Below, piece after piece: positions 42,406 to 50,976 of a stretch of DNA of 64,000 bases (its first letter is position 1; the number at the start of each line of letters is the position of its first letter). Made by a program: the position numbers and the translations under genes. The notes under the pieces are model-generated. The model had not been told where the DNA came from. It ran no database searches and saw only the letters and a program-made list of their open reading frames with translations. Origin of the DNA: Spirosoma arboris (GTDB lineage: Bacteria > Bacteroidota > Bacteroidia > Cytophagales > Spirosomataceae); assembly GCF_009754945.1 (NCBI RefSeq), contig NZ_WPIN01000005.1, positions 434,001-498,000 of the forward strand. Reading direction: 5' to 3'.

Positions 42406-43764
42406 ATGGAAACTACAGATCTTTCTACTCTTCCCGTACCACTTCATCCAGGTTTGCCCATGCTAGGAAATACCCTCGCCTTCCTGCGCAATCCACTGGG
42501 TACACTGCATACGTTACAGCGTCAGCACGAACGGCTTGTGCATCTGCGTATTGGCGGAAGGCATCAGTACCTGGTCCTTCGACCTGAAGATGTCAAACAT
42601 GTCATACAGGAAAATCATCGAAATTACGGTCGCTCACCAGCGTTTGAGATCCTGAAGATTTTTCTGGGAAATGGACTACTGACCAGTGATGGCGATTTCT
42701 GGCGACGGCAACGACGGCTGGCACAACCCGCTTTTCATCGGCAGAGGTTAGCCGCTCTAACGACAACCATGATTGCCGAAACGGCCAACTGGATAGTGGA
42801 GCTGAAACAGCAGAGAAGCAAACAGCCAGTCAATATGTCGCAGGCGTTCATGGATGTAACGATGCGTATTGTCTGCAAAACGCTGTTTGGATCTGATACA
42901 ACGGGAAAGTTGGATGGTCTCTCAGCCGCCCTCGATGACCTTAATTATCTGGCCAATAAGAAGATGTTATCCCCACTTCGGTTTCCTTATAGCTGGCCAA
43001 CACCAGATAATGTACGCTCAAAGCGAGCCCGAACGCAGGTCGATACTTTTATTTACGGAGTTATCGAACAACGACGCCAACGTGACGAAGATAAAGATGA
43101 TTTGTTAGGCATGTTGCTGAGCGCCGAAGATGAAGACACGGGCGAAAAAATGTCTGATCAGCAATTACGCGATGAGTGCGTAACCATTTTTTCGGCAGGT
43201 CACGAAACTACAGCTGTCTCAATGGCTTGGACAATCTATCTTTTAAGTCAGCATCCCGACGTTCTTATGCGACTCCAGGCTGAAAGCAGAACTGTATTAG
43301 GCGATGCAGTAACGCCATCACCTGACTTATTTCGTTCGCTTACCTATACGCTACAAGTCGTGCAGGAGTCTTTGCGACTTTACCCACCCGCCTGGATTAT
43401 GAGTCGGCGGGCGCACAATCCAGACTCTATTGGACCTTACACTATTCCAGCAGGCGATACCGCGTTGATTTCGCCTTATCTACTTCACAGAGACCCGACT
43501 AATTGGCCTAACCCTGATCGATTTGACCCCGATCGATTTGTACCGGGTGGTCCCAAAGACCAACTCCATTCCTATGCTTACCTGCCTTTTGGTGGAGGCC
43601 CACGTCTATGTATTGGAAATCAATTCGCGCTAATGGAAATGCAGATTTTGTTAGCCATGCTAGTACGTTCATTTGAGTTAAAGGCGACCCCAAATCAGCG
43701 CATCATTCCTAAGCCACTGATCACACTACGTCCAAATCAATCCATTTGGATCGGTTTGTCGTAA
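42406..43764 (+). CDS. Cytochrome P450
   Basis: 452 aa, no signal or membrane anchor visible. I-helix oxygen-activation motif AGHETTA, K-helix ESLR, and heme-binding FGGGPRLCIG with the proximal Cys. Resembles bacterial fatty-acid/terpenoid hydroxylase P450s, but the substrate cannot be read from sequence. No ferredoxin or reductase gene is adjacent. The ATG at 42406 was chosen; the frame begins eight codons earlier. Confidence 0.95.
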   Translation: METTDLSTLPVPLHPGLPMLGNTLAFLRNPLGTLHTLQRQHERLVHLRIGGRHQYLVLRPEDVKHVIQENHRNYGRSPAFEILKIFLGNGLLTSDGDFWRRQRRLAQPAFHRQRLAALTTTMIAETANWIVELKQQRSKQPVNMSQAFMDVTMRIVCKTLFGSDTTGKLDGLSAALDDLNYLANKKMLSPLRFPYSWPTPDNVRSKRARTQVDTFIYGVIEQRRQRDEDKDDLLGMLLSAEDEDTGEKMSDQQLRDECVTIFSAGHETTAVSMAWTIYLLSQHPDVLMRLQAESRTVLGDAVTPSPDLFRSLTYTLQVVQESLRLYPPAWIMSRRAHNPDSIGPYTIPAGDTALISPYLLHRDPTNWPNPDRFDPDRFVPGGPKDQLHSYAYLPFGGGPRLCIGNQFALMEMQILLAMLVRSFELKATPNQRIIPKPLITLRPNQSIWIGLS

Positions 43765-43878
43765 ATTCTCATTTATACTTTTTAAAGAATTTTTGTATTT
43801 AACCGTTCCACGTTTCTATTAAAAAGCTATTCTGTCAAGCGATTACCTCTTTTGAAGGCTAAATCCTGTGAAACACAG

Positions 43879-43908
43879 TTGCATCTTTCGTAGATAGCCT
43901 TGACTTTG
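43879..43908 (+). promoter_or_regulatory. Candidate hpf promoter
   Basis: TTG (43879-43881), 19-base spacer, TGACTTTG (43901-43908), one base off TAnnTTTG. The transcript leader would be about 60 bases. Confidence 0.5.
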
Positions 43909-43976
43909 TGGTTCCAATAGCCAAACTTAGACAGTCCATTGATGTTCTAATTTCAGTTCACTTTAAATGCGACACA

Positions 43977-44354
43977 ATGAGACTACAAATGCACGCCGTT
44001 AGATTCACGGCAGATCAGAGCCTGTTAGATTTTATCCAGGCTAAGCTTGATAAGCTAGACACTTTTCATGATCGTATTATCAGCGGAGAAGTGTTCTTAA
44101 GACTAGAGGGGGCTGACTCCAATAAAGTCAAAGAGAAAATCGTCGAAGTCCGACTGATGATTCCAGGTAAGGAAATCTTCGTGAAGGAACACGATAAAAG
44201 CTTCGAAAGCGCAACCGATCGGGTAATGGATGTCTTGAAAGACAAACTCGTTCGATTTAAACAAAAACGAAGTGATATTTCCAGCCCAGCTATCGCTGAG
44301 GTAACATCCAGAGTTGAAGCTGAAGACGAGGTCTTTGAACCTGATGAGTTATAA
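43977..44354 (+). CDS. hpf: Ribosome hibernation promoting factor (short form)
   Basis: 125 aa, S30AE fold. Begins MRLQMHAVRFTADQSLLDFIQAKLDKL and has the charged HDKSFESATDRVMDVLKDKL helix. It lacks the C-terminal dimerisation domain of long HPF. It binds stationary-phase ribosomes. The ATG at 43977 was chosen; a longer frame starting 23 codons upstream begins in the promoter. Ends at a strong hairpin facing metK. Confidence 0.88.
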   Translation: MRLQMHAVRFTADQSLLDFIQAKLDKLDTFHDRIISGEVFLRLEGADSNKVKEKIVEVRLMIPGKEIFVKEHDKSFESATDRVMDVLKDKLVRFKQKRSDISSPAIAEVTSRVEAEDEVFEPDEL

Positions 44355-44366
44355 CTAATTAGAGTA

Positions 44367-44416
44367 CTACTAAAATCAGAAAGCCACTCTTGGGAGTGGC
44401 TTTCTGATTTTAGTAG
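44367..44416. terminator. Perfect 23-bp hairpin between hpf and metK
   Basis: 44367-44389 and 44394-44416 are exact reverse complements with a 4-base loop (TTGG). The stem contains TAAAATCAG on one side and CTGATTTTA on the other, giving a short A/T tract to each strand. A bidirectional terminator between convergent genes. Confidence 0.88.
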
Positions 44417-44438
44417 CGTGGGTTCCTTTCGTGCTACT

Positions 44439-45716
44439 TTACAAACCAAATGCAGCTTTGACTTTATCAACAAAATCAAGTTTTTCCCAGGTGAACAACT
44501 CAACTTCAACTTCTTTCGTATTCCCGTTAGATCCGAACGTTTTCTTAACGATTTCATTCTTGCGACCCATATGACCATAGGCAGCCGTCTCCGAGTAAAT
44601 CGGGTTGCGGAGTTTAAGCCGTTGTTCGATAGCATAAGGGCGCATATCGAAAATTTCGCTCACTTTCTCAGCTATAGCACCGTCGTGCATATCTACTTTG
44701 GCAGTGCCATAGGTATTGACATATAGACCACATGGTTTAGCCACGCCAATAGCATAAGAAACCTGTACCAGTACTTGATCACAAAGACCAGCGGCTACTA
44801 AGTTTTTGGCAATATGACGAGTGGCATAAGCCGCAGAACGGTCTACTTTGGATGGATCTTTACCCGAAAAAGCACCGCCCCCGTGCGCGCCTTTACCGCC
44901 GTAAGTATCAACAATAATCTTCCGGCCCGTCAAACCAGTATCGCCATGAGGACCACCAATTACAAACTTACCAGTTGGGTTGATGTAGTAGGTAATGTTA
45001 TCAGTAAACAGGCCATGCAGCTCGGCTTTCTGAGCCGCTTTCACACGCGGAATTACAATATTAATAATGTCTTCCTTGATTTTGGCCAGCATTGTTGCAT
45101 CATCGGCAAAATCGTCGTGCTGAGTCGACACTACGATAGTATCAATCCGAATAGGTTGATCGTCGTCAGAATATTCAATGGTCACCTGCGACTTGGCATC
45201 GGGACGTAGATACGGCATCAACTCTAATTCATTATTCCGAATCACCGACATTTCGCGAAGAATGGCATGAGCCAAATCGAGCGGCAATGGCATGTAGTTG
45301 TCAGTTTCGTTGGTGGCATAACCGAACATCATACCTTGGTCGCCAGCCCCTTGAGCGTTCGCTTTTGACTCAAAATCGTTGTTGTCAACCAGCCGATCAA
45401 CGCCCTGATTGATATCGGCTGATTGGTCGTGCAGGGCAGAGAAAATGCCGCACGAATTAGCCTCGAACATATATTCGCTCTTGGTGTAGCCGATTTTACG
45501 GATCACTTCGCGCGTGATTTTCTGAACGTCTAAGTAGGTATCGGTCTTAATTTCGCCAGCCAGAACAACCTGACCAGTTGTAACAAGGGTTTCACAAGCT
45601 ACTTTGCTGGATGGATCAAACGCCAGAAAATTATCAATCAGTGCGTCAGAAATTTGATCGGCAACTTTATCGGGGTGTCCCTCAGAAACAGACTCGGAAG
45701 TGAAGAGATAAGGCAT
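44439..45716 (-). CDS. metK: S-adenosylmethionine synthetase
   Basis: 425 aa. SESVSEGHPDKVADQISDA opens the N-terminal domain; GAHGGGAFSGKD is the ATP/phosphate loop; KPCGLYVNTYGT is in the C-terminal domain. It makes SAM from methionine and ATP. It has the best promoter in the window just upstream. I see no SAM riboswitch in its short leader. Confidence 0.98.
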   Translation of the reverse strand: MPYLFTSESVSEGHPDKVADQISDALIDNFLAFDPSSKVACETLVTTGQVVLAGEIKTDTYLDVQKITREVIRKIGYTKSEYMFEANSCGIFSALHDQSADINQGVDRLVDNNDFESKANAQGAGDQGMMFGYATNETDNYMPLPLDLAHAILREMSVIRNNELELMPYLRPDAKSQVTIEYSDDDQPIRIDTIVVSTQHDDFADDATMLAKIKEDIINIVIPRVKAAQKAELHGLFTDNITYYINPTGKFVIGGPHGDTGLTGRKIIVDTYGGKGAHGGGAFSGKDPSKVDRSAAYATRHIAKNLVAAGLCDQVLVQVSYAIGVAKPCGLYVNTYGTAKVDMHDGAIAEKVSEIFDMRPYAIEQRLKLRNPIYSETAAYGHMGRKNEIVKKTFGSNGNTKEVEVELFTWEKLDFVDKVKAAFGL

Positions 45717-45746
45717 TGAGTTATCCGTATGACTTGGTTTAAGCTA

Positions 45747-45777
45747 CAAATCTACGAGTTTCTGGGTAGGGGGCAAA
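45747..45777 (-). promoter_or_regulatory. Perfect Bacteroidota promoter of metK
   Basis: On the minus strand TTTG (45774-45777), a 19-base spacer and TAGATTTG (45747-45754) match the consensus exactly. The transcript leader would be only about 25 bases. Confidence 0.75.
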
Positions 45778-45799
45778 CCCTCAACTCCTGCCTTCGTTG

Positions 45800-46990
45800 T
45801 TATCCAGCTATCTTTCGGCGCAATACATCGAAAAAGGCAAGCAGAAATGGCCAGAACGGCATTGTAGCAAATAATCTTATTTCCTCGAAAAAGCGGGTTT
45901 CCTCATCCAAAAATTTGAAAACGCGCTGGGGGTTCTCGGTATACACTCGGGTAAAAATGTCATCGGCCGGATGTCGATTTTTTTCCAGAACATTAAGGAA
46001 AATACTATCGTAAAGCTTAAATCGACGCTTAAACCAAGGCACCATACGATGTGGCTTACCCGTTTCGGCAAGGTTCTGCACAATGTCCTGCAAATAACGC
46101 TGCGTTCGGTGGAAGGTATACCCCGTTGACGCTTTTGTAAAACCACCCGATGTACCAATCCTGACAATATGTTCAGAAGGGTTCTCCTGGGTTTGCTCAT
46201 CCGACATGGGAATAACCCCATATTCGGTTTCGCAGATTTCATACCCTCCTGTCATTAAGAAACGGTCGATATACTGGCGGAGTTCAGCATCATATTCCTT
46301 ATCGAACAGCAGTGTAGAATTGAAAATTGTATACTCAATCAAGGCCGTTTTTTCATCGAAAGGTAATACATACAGAAATCTGCAATCTCCTTGCTGATCT
46401 ACACGAAAATCCATGATTTCGGGTCGTTTCGGATCAAAACAAGGAGCTGAGGTCTTAATTACCCAGCCTTTAAAATGTTGTAGCAGGTTATGATTTTCAG
46501 GCTGGTCTAATTTTAGAGCAAATGTGCTATCGAATACGTAGTCGGCAATATATGGTTCGTCATCGGCAATAACGAAGCCGCCCTGCGGAGTGTCTTTTAT
46601 GCGCTGGATCGTCGCATTCTTCCGCTCAACATTAGGCCATTTTGCCAGTTCGGTTTCTACAAATGTGTAAAAGTCGATACTCCGAAGCATTTTGTATTGA
46701 TACTCCCCCATATCGAGTACACCAGAATAAGTAGTGCCATGAAAAGAGATCGAATGCCAGGTGCGAAACAAAACCGACTCAAATGGTCGTGCTGTCAACT
46801 GGCTAGACCGCTCTGGCCTCCCTACTTCGAGCTCATGCTCCCAGAAGCACCATGTCCGATCATTACGATTTTTCTGTTCGCGGTCCAGAATCAGAATACG
46901 TCGATCACGTAATGGAGACTGAAGCAGGTAATATGCCAGACTTAAGCCTGCCATACCTCCCCCAGCGATGATGAAGTCGTATTTTTTCAT
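45800..46990 (-). CDS. crtY: Lycopene beta-cyclase (CrtY type)
   Basis: 396 aa. FAD/NAD-binding GGGMAGLSLAYYLL at the N-terminus, DRTWCFW characteristic of CrtY cyclases, GVIPMSD and GTSGGFTKASTGYTF in the C-terminal half. It forms beta-rings on lycopene for carotenoid pigment. No other crt gene is in the window. Separated from lipA by a terminator and followed by the metK promoter. Confidence 0.95.
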   Translation of the reverse strand: MKKYDFIIAGGGMAGLSLAYYLLQSPLRDRRILILDREQKNRNDRTWCFWEHELEVGRPERSSQLTARPFESVLFRTWHSISFHGTTYSGVLDMGEYQYKMLRSIDFYTFVETELAKWPNVERKNATIQRIKDTPQGGFVIADDEPYIADYVFDSTFALKLDQPENHNLLQHFKGWVIKTSAPCFDPKRPEIMDFRVDQQGDCRFLYVLPFDEKTALIEYTIFNSTLLFDKEYDAELRQYIDRFLMTGGYEICETEYGVIPMSDEQTQENPSEHIVRIGTSGGFTKASTGYTFHRTQRYLQDIVQNLAETGKPHRMVPWFKRRFKLYDSIFLNVLEKNRHPADDIFTRVYTENPQRVFKFLDEETRFFEEIRLFATMPFWPFLLAFFDVLRRKIAG

Positions 46991-47003
46991 GCAGCAAAGA
47001 AAA

Positions 47004-47026
47004 AGTCCGGGCCGTTGGTCCGGACT
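47004..47026 (-). terminator. Intrinsic terminator after lipA
   Basis: AGTCCGGGCC / GGTCCGGACT stem with one wobble and a 3-base loop. On the minus strand it is followed by TTTTTCTTT, so it acts on the lipA transcript, upstream of crtY. Confidence 0.8.
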
Positions 47027-47076
47027 CTCTCCTTTAAAATGGTGAAGATGGCTAAATTGTTTATTTATCCGTCTTC

Positions 47077-47955
47077 TTACACGTTCACATGCTTCTCTGC
47101 ATGGTAACTTGATCGAACCAATGGGCCCGACTCTACATATTTTAGCCCGCGCTTTAATCCTTCTTCACGATACATTGCAAACGTATCGGGATGAATCCAC
47201 TCAATTACTTCGTGGTGCATTTTAGTGGGTTGCAGATATTGGCCAAGTGTGAGTATGTCAAGTCCATTTTCGGCCAGATCATCCATTGCCTTAAACACTT
47301 CATCGTGAGTTTCGCCTAAACCAAGCATAATCCCCGATTTTGTTCGCTGACCATATTCTTTCGTTCGACGGATCTGCTCAAGACTACGTTCATAGCGAGC
47401 CTGTGGTCGAACACGGCGATAGAGCCGTTCGACGGTTTCCATATTGTGCGAAACTACTTCCTGACCAGCCGAAATCATTCGTTCAAGCGCATCCCAGTTA
47501 CCTTTTGTATCCGGAATGAGTGTCTCAATAGTTGTGGAGGGTGATGCTTCTTTAATGAGTCTCACTGTCTGATACCAGATTTCCGCTCCCCGATCTTTCA
47601 GTTCATCCCGATTGACTGATGTGATCACAGCGTGTTTAACTTTCATCAGCACAATGGCTTCGGCCACGCGCCGAGGTTCGTCGGTATCGTACTCGTTTGG
47701 GCGTCCGGTTGCCACGGCACAAAAAGTACAGCTTCGTGTACAAACATTACCCAGAATCATAAATGTAGCAGTGCCTGCTCCCCAGCATTCGCCCATATTT
47801 GGACAATTGCCACTCTCACAAATGGTATGGAGTTTATGCTCGTCTACTAATTTACGAACTTTGGCATATTCAGGTCCAATTGGCAATTTTACACGAAGCC
47901 AATCAGGGCGCTTTTTTCGTTGTTGTTCAGAGGGTATTACGGGTAGTTCGATCAT
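47077..47955 (-). CDS. lipA: Lipoyl synthase
   Basis: 292 aa radical-SAM enzyme. Both clusters are visible: auxiliary CESGNCPNMGEC and SAM-binding CTRSCTFC. The C-terminal RSSYHAE supplies the serine ligand. It inserts sulfur at C6 and C8 of protein-bound octanoate. No lipB next to it. A hairpin element lies upstream, before the gene at 48080. Confidence 0.98.
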   Translation of the reverse strand: MIELPVIPSEQQRKKRPDWLRVKLPIGPEYAKVRKLVDEHKLHTICESGNCPNMGECWGAGTATFMILGNVCTRSCTFCAVATGRPNEYDTDEPRRVAEAIVLMKVKHAVITSVNRDELKDRGAEIWYQTVRLIKEASPSTTIETLIPDTKGNWDALERMISAGQEVVSHNMETVERLYRRVRPQARYERSLEQIRRTKEYGQRTKSGIMLGLGETHDEVFKAMDDLAENGLDILTLGQYLQPTKMHHEVIEWIHPDTFAMYREEGLKRGLKYVESGPLVRSSYHAEKHVNV

Positions 47956-48008
47956 GGCTCCTCAATCCTTTCCAGCAAAATTCGTTTTCAGGGCGGAAAG
48001 TTCACTAT

Positions 48009-48078
48009 AGAAGTAAGAGGCAGGGAGCGTATAGCATGGATAAAAAACCGTGCTCCGCGCTCCCTGCCTCTTACTTCT
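48009..48078. repeat. Perfect 21-bp inverted repeat with heptad words (lipA upstream)
   Basis: 48009-48029 and 48058-48078 are exact reverse complements; a second 7-bp stem (48033-48039 / 48048-48054, one wobble) lies inside the loop. The left arm reads in 7-base units (GAAGTAA, GAGGCAG, GGAGCGT, ATAGCAT). The words GAGGCAG and GGAGC match the tandem repeat at 19869. It fills the gap between two co-directional minus-strand genes. Confidence 0.95.
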
Positions 48079-48079
48079 T

Positions 48080-48865
48080 TTATTTCTTACTTCCAAAAAA
48101 CAACGTAAGGTAGGCCGAGGTGAAGAAGTTACGATTGCCATCTTCCCGGTTGCCAGTAGGACTTTGATTGGGAATGATAACGACCTTATTGGGGAAAATT
48201 TCGGCTAAAAATCCAATTTCAACACCAGTCGTATTGGCTCTAAAAGCGCTCAGTTCAAAACTCAAAGCAGCTTTTACGTTCAGCCCGACAGTTAGCTTCG
48301 ACTGATCGAGGCCTTGAAAAAAACCTCCGGCTCCCGTTACTGTCTCGCCCGTTGGTGTAGTAAACCCGTTGACTTGGGAAGCAGGCACTGTTCGGGATGA
48401 GTTCCCATAAGATACTTCTAAATAATAGGGCTTAATGATGCCTAATGAAGGGCCTCCTGCCAGAATACCACTTACCGCAATACCTTCGTCACCATTTCTC
48501 TGGAACAGCTTTACTTCCCTACCGTATGATGGGCGCAACACAAACAAATAATTTTCTTTCCCATCAATATAGCGCGAGCCAATAGAATTGATGGAAGACT
48601 GTATCTCTTTGGGATGCTTTACATTAACAAGCTCAACACTCAGATAACTATATTGTGGCATACCCATCAACTTACCCGACAATAGCCGCGACTGCCGGAA
48701 CGCAAAGCCGCCAATTATCCCGGAATTCGTGTTGGTAGTCAACCCAAACGTAGTTATAGTGTGATAATTATCATCCTCACTGTCAGCATTTTGCGCATTA
48801 GAAACGTGGCCTGATAGCAGGAGCGAGCTTAACGCAAGTCCAAGTACTTTGTATAGTGTTTGCAT
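48080..48865 (-). CDS. Outer-membrane beta-barrel-like protein, unknown function
   Basis: 261 aa with a signal peptide (cleavage after VSNAQ). Alternating hydrophobic strands and the terminal FFTSAYLTLFFGSKK suggest an outer-membrane barrel. No family recognised. It has its own promoter and starts the unit ahead of lipA, though a hairpin separates them. Confidence 0.65.
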   Translation of the reverse strand: MQTLYKVLGLALSSLLLSGHVSNAQNADSEDDNYHTITTFGLTTNTNSGIIGGFAFRQSRLLSGKLMGMPQYSYLSVELVNVKHPKEIQSSINSIGSRYIDGKENYLFVLRPSYGREVKLFQRNGDEGIAVSGILAGGPSLGIIKPYYLEVSYGNSSRTVPASQVNGFTTPTGETVTGAGGFFQGLDQSKLTVGLNVKAALSFELSAFRANTTGVEIGFLAEIFPNKVVIIPNQSPTGNREDGNRNFFTSAYLTLFFGSKK

Positions 48866-48883
48866 TTCCGTAAAATCCTGAAT

Positions 48884-48915
48884 TAAAGCTACTCATTATT
48901 ATGTATATTCACAAA
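48884..48915 (-). promoter_or_regulatory. Promoter of the barrel-protein gene
   Basis: On the minus strand TTTG (48912-48915), 20-base spacer, TAGCTTTA (48884-48891), one base off TAnnTTTG. It lies about 20 bases upstream of the start codon at 48865. Confidence 0.55.
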
Positions 48916-49083
48916 ATCAGGCGCCACAATTAGCGTAACTACATCATTCTTTATATGTTTAAGCCGAAACAGCGAATAAAACCTTTGCACCCATCAGATT
49001 TAGGCAATGGTTTTTATTAGGATGATCCATTAACCTAATAAGATAGGGAATTTTCGACCGACTAAGCATATACGTTTTTTTCT

Positions 49084-49527
49084 ATGGCAACGATTCATAT
49101 TGATTACCTGGGTGGTCTACGTACAGATTGTGTGCATTTACAATCAAACACCCACATTAATACCGACGCACCTACTGATAATCAGGGCTTGGGGGAAGCC
49201 TTCTCTCCTACTGACCTTGTTGCCAATGCTCTTGGCTCCTGTATTATAACAACCATGGCGATTTTTGCCCGACGTGATGGTATCGACCTAACTGGTAGCG
49301 AACTGGATGTAACGAAGGTGATGACAAGCCAACCTCCTCGGCGCATTGCCCGGATTGAAATTACCCTGATTCTCCGCGCCAATCGAGAGGGCGAGCCGTT
49401 TCTACCCGATGATGAAACCCGCGCCCGCCTGGAAAAAATTGCGCATACCTGCCCAGTTGCCATCAGCCTTCATCCAGATCTCGAGCAGGCGGTGAGTATT
49501 CAATGGGAAGAAGGAGTAACAGCCTGA
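49084..49527 (+). CDS. OsmC-family peroxide-protection protein
   Basis: 147 aa. OsmC/Ohr fold with the two redox cysteines, in LGSCIITTMAI and HTCPVAISL. Family members reduce organic hydroperoxides in the cytoplasm. The arrangement of the second Cys near an HTC motif fits the YhfA-like OsmC branch. It converges on another barrel-protein gene. Confidence 0.9.
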   Translation: MATIHIDYLGGLRTDCVHLQSNTHINTDAPTDNQGLGEAFSPTDLVANALGSCIITTMAIFARRDGIDLTGSELDVTKVMTSQPPRRIARIEITLILRANREGEPFLPDDETRARLEKIAHTCPVAISLHPDLEQAVSIQWEEGVTA

Positions 49528-49537
49528 TAGTTGACTT

Positions 49538-49568
49538 ATGATGTATTGGGACTAGAGAAATACATCAT
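49538..49568. repeat. Short inverted repeat after the OsmC gene
   Basis: ATGATGTATT (49538-49547) pairs perfectly with AATACATCAT (49559-49568), 11 bases after the OsmC stop. It is the first of two tandem hairpins between the convergent genes. Confidence 0.7.
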
Positions 49569-49584
49569 GAGATCCCTATAATTC

Positions 49585-49628
49585 AAAGCGATAATCAGCT
49601 TCAAAGAGAAACTGATTATCGCTTTTTT
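49585..49628. terminator. Bidirectional terminator between OsmC and a barrel gene
   Basis: A perfect 14-bp stem 49585-49598 / 49612-49625, 13-base loop, followed by six Ts on the plus strand. The final codons of the minus-strand gene at 49616 lie inside the right arm. Confidence 0.85.
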
Positions 49629-50404
49629 CGTTTCTGACGCCAATATTTAATATCGGCGGTCAGATTTTCCAGAAAAAAGGAAGGACCAACTGATATATAA
49701 AAACCAGTATAATTGATTTGACTGTCTGGAATATCTTTTTTTAGAATAAAGCGATAGCCGGTCAGTATATTTAGGCCAAACCAGTGTAAGGGTCGTAGCC
49801 AGCGTACAGTTGGGAACTGGTAGGCGGCAGCAACCCCAACCCCAAGTGGCAAAAAAATTCCCCGCGCCACTTCGTGTTTGTTCAATTGGTCATCATCCCG
49901 TTCATAGCGCGAGTGTCCATATCCAAATTCAATTGGCATACTCACTTCAAAGGCTTTCCGGCGGAACAGATAACGTTCATAATACACGGTGGCAATACGC
50001 AAATGACGGGTAACGGATTCCGACGTGTTGGGTAGTAAACCGGGCTCGTCGAGCCGCTGGTTAATAAAGTAAAAGCCCGCACCAGCCTTAAAACTAGCGG
50101 AACGCCCACCTCGCAAAGCAGGACGATCATGCTGAGGAGGAAATAAAAACCCAGCTCTTACCCCATACACACTGACCGGAACTCGCCGGTTATTAGCATT
50201 ACGAGTATCGCTAAAGAAAAAAAAACGCTGGTCGGTTGAGGCAGTGAATGTAAGTGACTTTGGACGGCTACTCTGTACAGTGTCGGAAATTTTATGGGCG
50301 GAAGTCTCGACAGATGCTTCGGGCTGTGCCCAGGCTGTTGTTCCGATAATAAGCCAAATTAGAAAAGGTAAACCTAAAATCCATTGAAATCGCATAATTT
50401 TCAT
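49616..50404 (-). CDS. Putative outer-membrane protein, unknown function
   Basis: 262 aa. Signal peptide (LPFLIWLIIGTTAWAQ; starts at 50404 or three codons later). Beta-rich, with aromatic/polar alternation; RIATVYYERYLFRRK and TGFYISVGPSFFLENL look like barrel strands. No family recognised. The end of the gene overlaps a terminator hairpin. Confidence 0.6.
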   Translation of the reverse strand: MKIMRFQWILGLPFLIWLIIGTTAWAQPEASVETSAHKISDTVQSSRPKSLTFTASTDQRFFFFSDTRNANNRRVPVSVYGVRAGFLFPPQHDRPALRGGRSASFKAGAGFYFINQRLDEPGLLPNTSESVTRHLRIATVYYERYLFRRKAFEVSMPIEFGYGHSRYERDDDQLNKHEVARGIFLPLGVGVAAAYQFPTVRWLRPLHWFGLNILTGYRFILKKDIPDSQINYTGFYISVGPSFFLENLTADIKYWRQKRKKR

Positions 50405-50484
50405 ACCGTTGGTAAACTAATAACGACGGATAGGCTTAATGGTTTTAACGGAGCTTTTTTGTCAAAAAAATGATCGAAACATTA

Positions 50485-50523
50485 TCTGCTGGCGTTTTTT
50501 TTGCGCAAAAAATCGCCAGCAGA
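50485..50523. repeat. Long hairpin upstream of the sugar locus
   Basis: TCTGCTGGCG (50485-50494) pairs with CGCCAGCAGA (50514-50523). The pairing continues inward as a T run against an A run with one bulged T. It could be a terminator for the minus strand or an mRNA leader structure. Confidence 0.75.
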
Positions 50524-50758
50524 CAGGCATAAAACTGGTAAAAAAAGAGCTAAAAAAGTCGACTAAAAAAGAAGTCTATGCCTTTCGTAGGCTGTTTACG
50601 TTATTTGAAAACTGCCCATATTCTCCTCGTCAGCTGGAACCCTTCTTGAATAAGTACAAAATACATTAGCAAATACACTCTATAAATCACCTCGAGAATA
50701 CCAGTTATTTGTTACAAAACTCCCTCTATTCGACAAAAAATTCTTGCTGTTTTCCTAT

Positions 50759-50774
50759 CCGGGAACGTTCCCGG
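50759..50774. promoter_or_regulatory. Perfect 16-bp palindrome, operator candidate
   Basis: CCGGGAACGTTCCCGG is a perfect palindrome with a central CG, the usual form of LacI-family operators (compare the CelR operator TGGGAGCGCTCCCA). GC-rich in otherwise AT-rich sequence, about 200 bases before fecR and the susC-susD operon. A degenerate half-site-like GGTAACGCTTGC follows. The binding protein is not in the window. Confidence 0.6.
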
Positions 50775-50976
50775 TAACGCTTGCATAAAAAAAGTGAGAT
50801 AAAACATTCTTTATGTCTAGTTTTTTTCTGAATATCATACTAGAATTTTTTCAAAGAATAATAGTACATAATAAAGCTAAATCGAAGAATAATCCACAAT
50901 TAATCTAAGTCTATCAGGCGACAACTCCGCCTTCAGGTGATGTTTTTAATAAGTAGAAACCCTTATATCTGACGCT

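Larger units (their letters stand above)
50405..50976. other. 572-base regulatory gap upstream of the fecR-susCD locus
   Basis: No convincing gene. Contains a large hairpin (50485-50523), a perfect operator-like palindrome (50759-50774), and AT-rich sequence up to the fecR start. A 76-codon plus-strand open frame (50439-50669) runs through the hairpin and was rejected. This long gap probably controls the sugar locus downstream. Confidence 0.6.

Noticed and set aside
45717..45799. A SAM riboswitch before metK
   Set aside because: The leader is only about 25 bases after the promoter and no riboswitch fold can fit.
50439..50669. A 76-codon plus-strand open frame upstream of fecR
   Set aside because: It runs through a long hairpin, has low-complexity Lys-rich content and no recognisable domain, so it is more likely leader or regulatory DNA than a gene.
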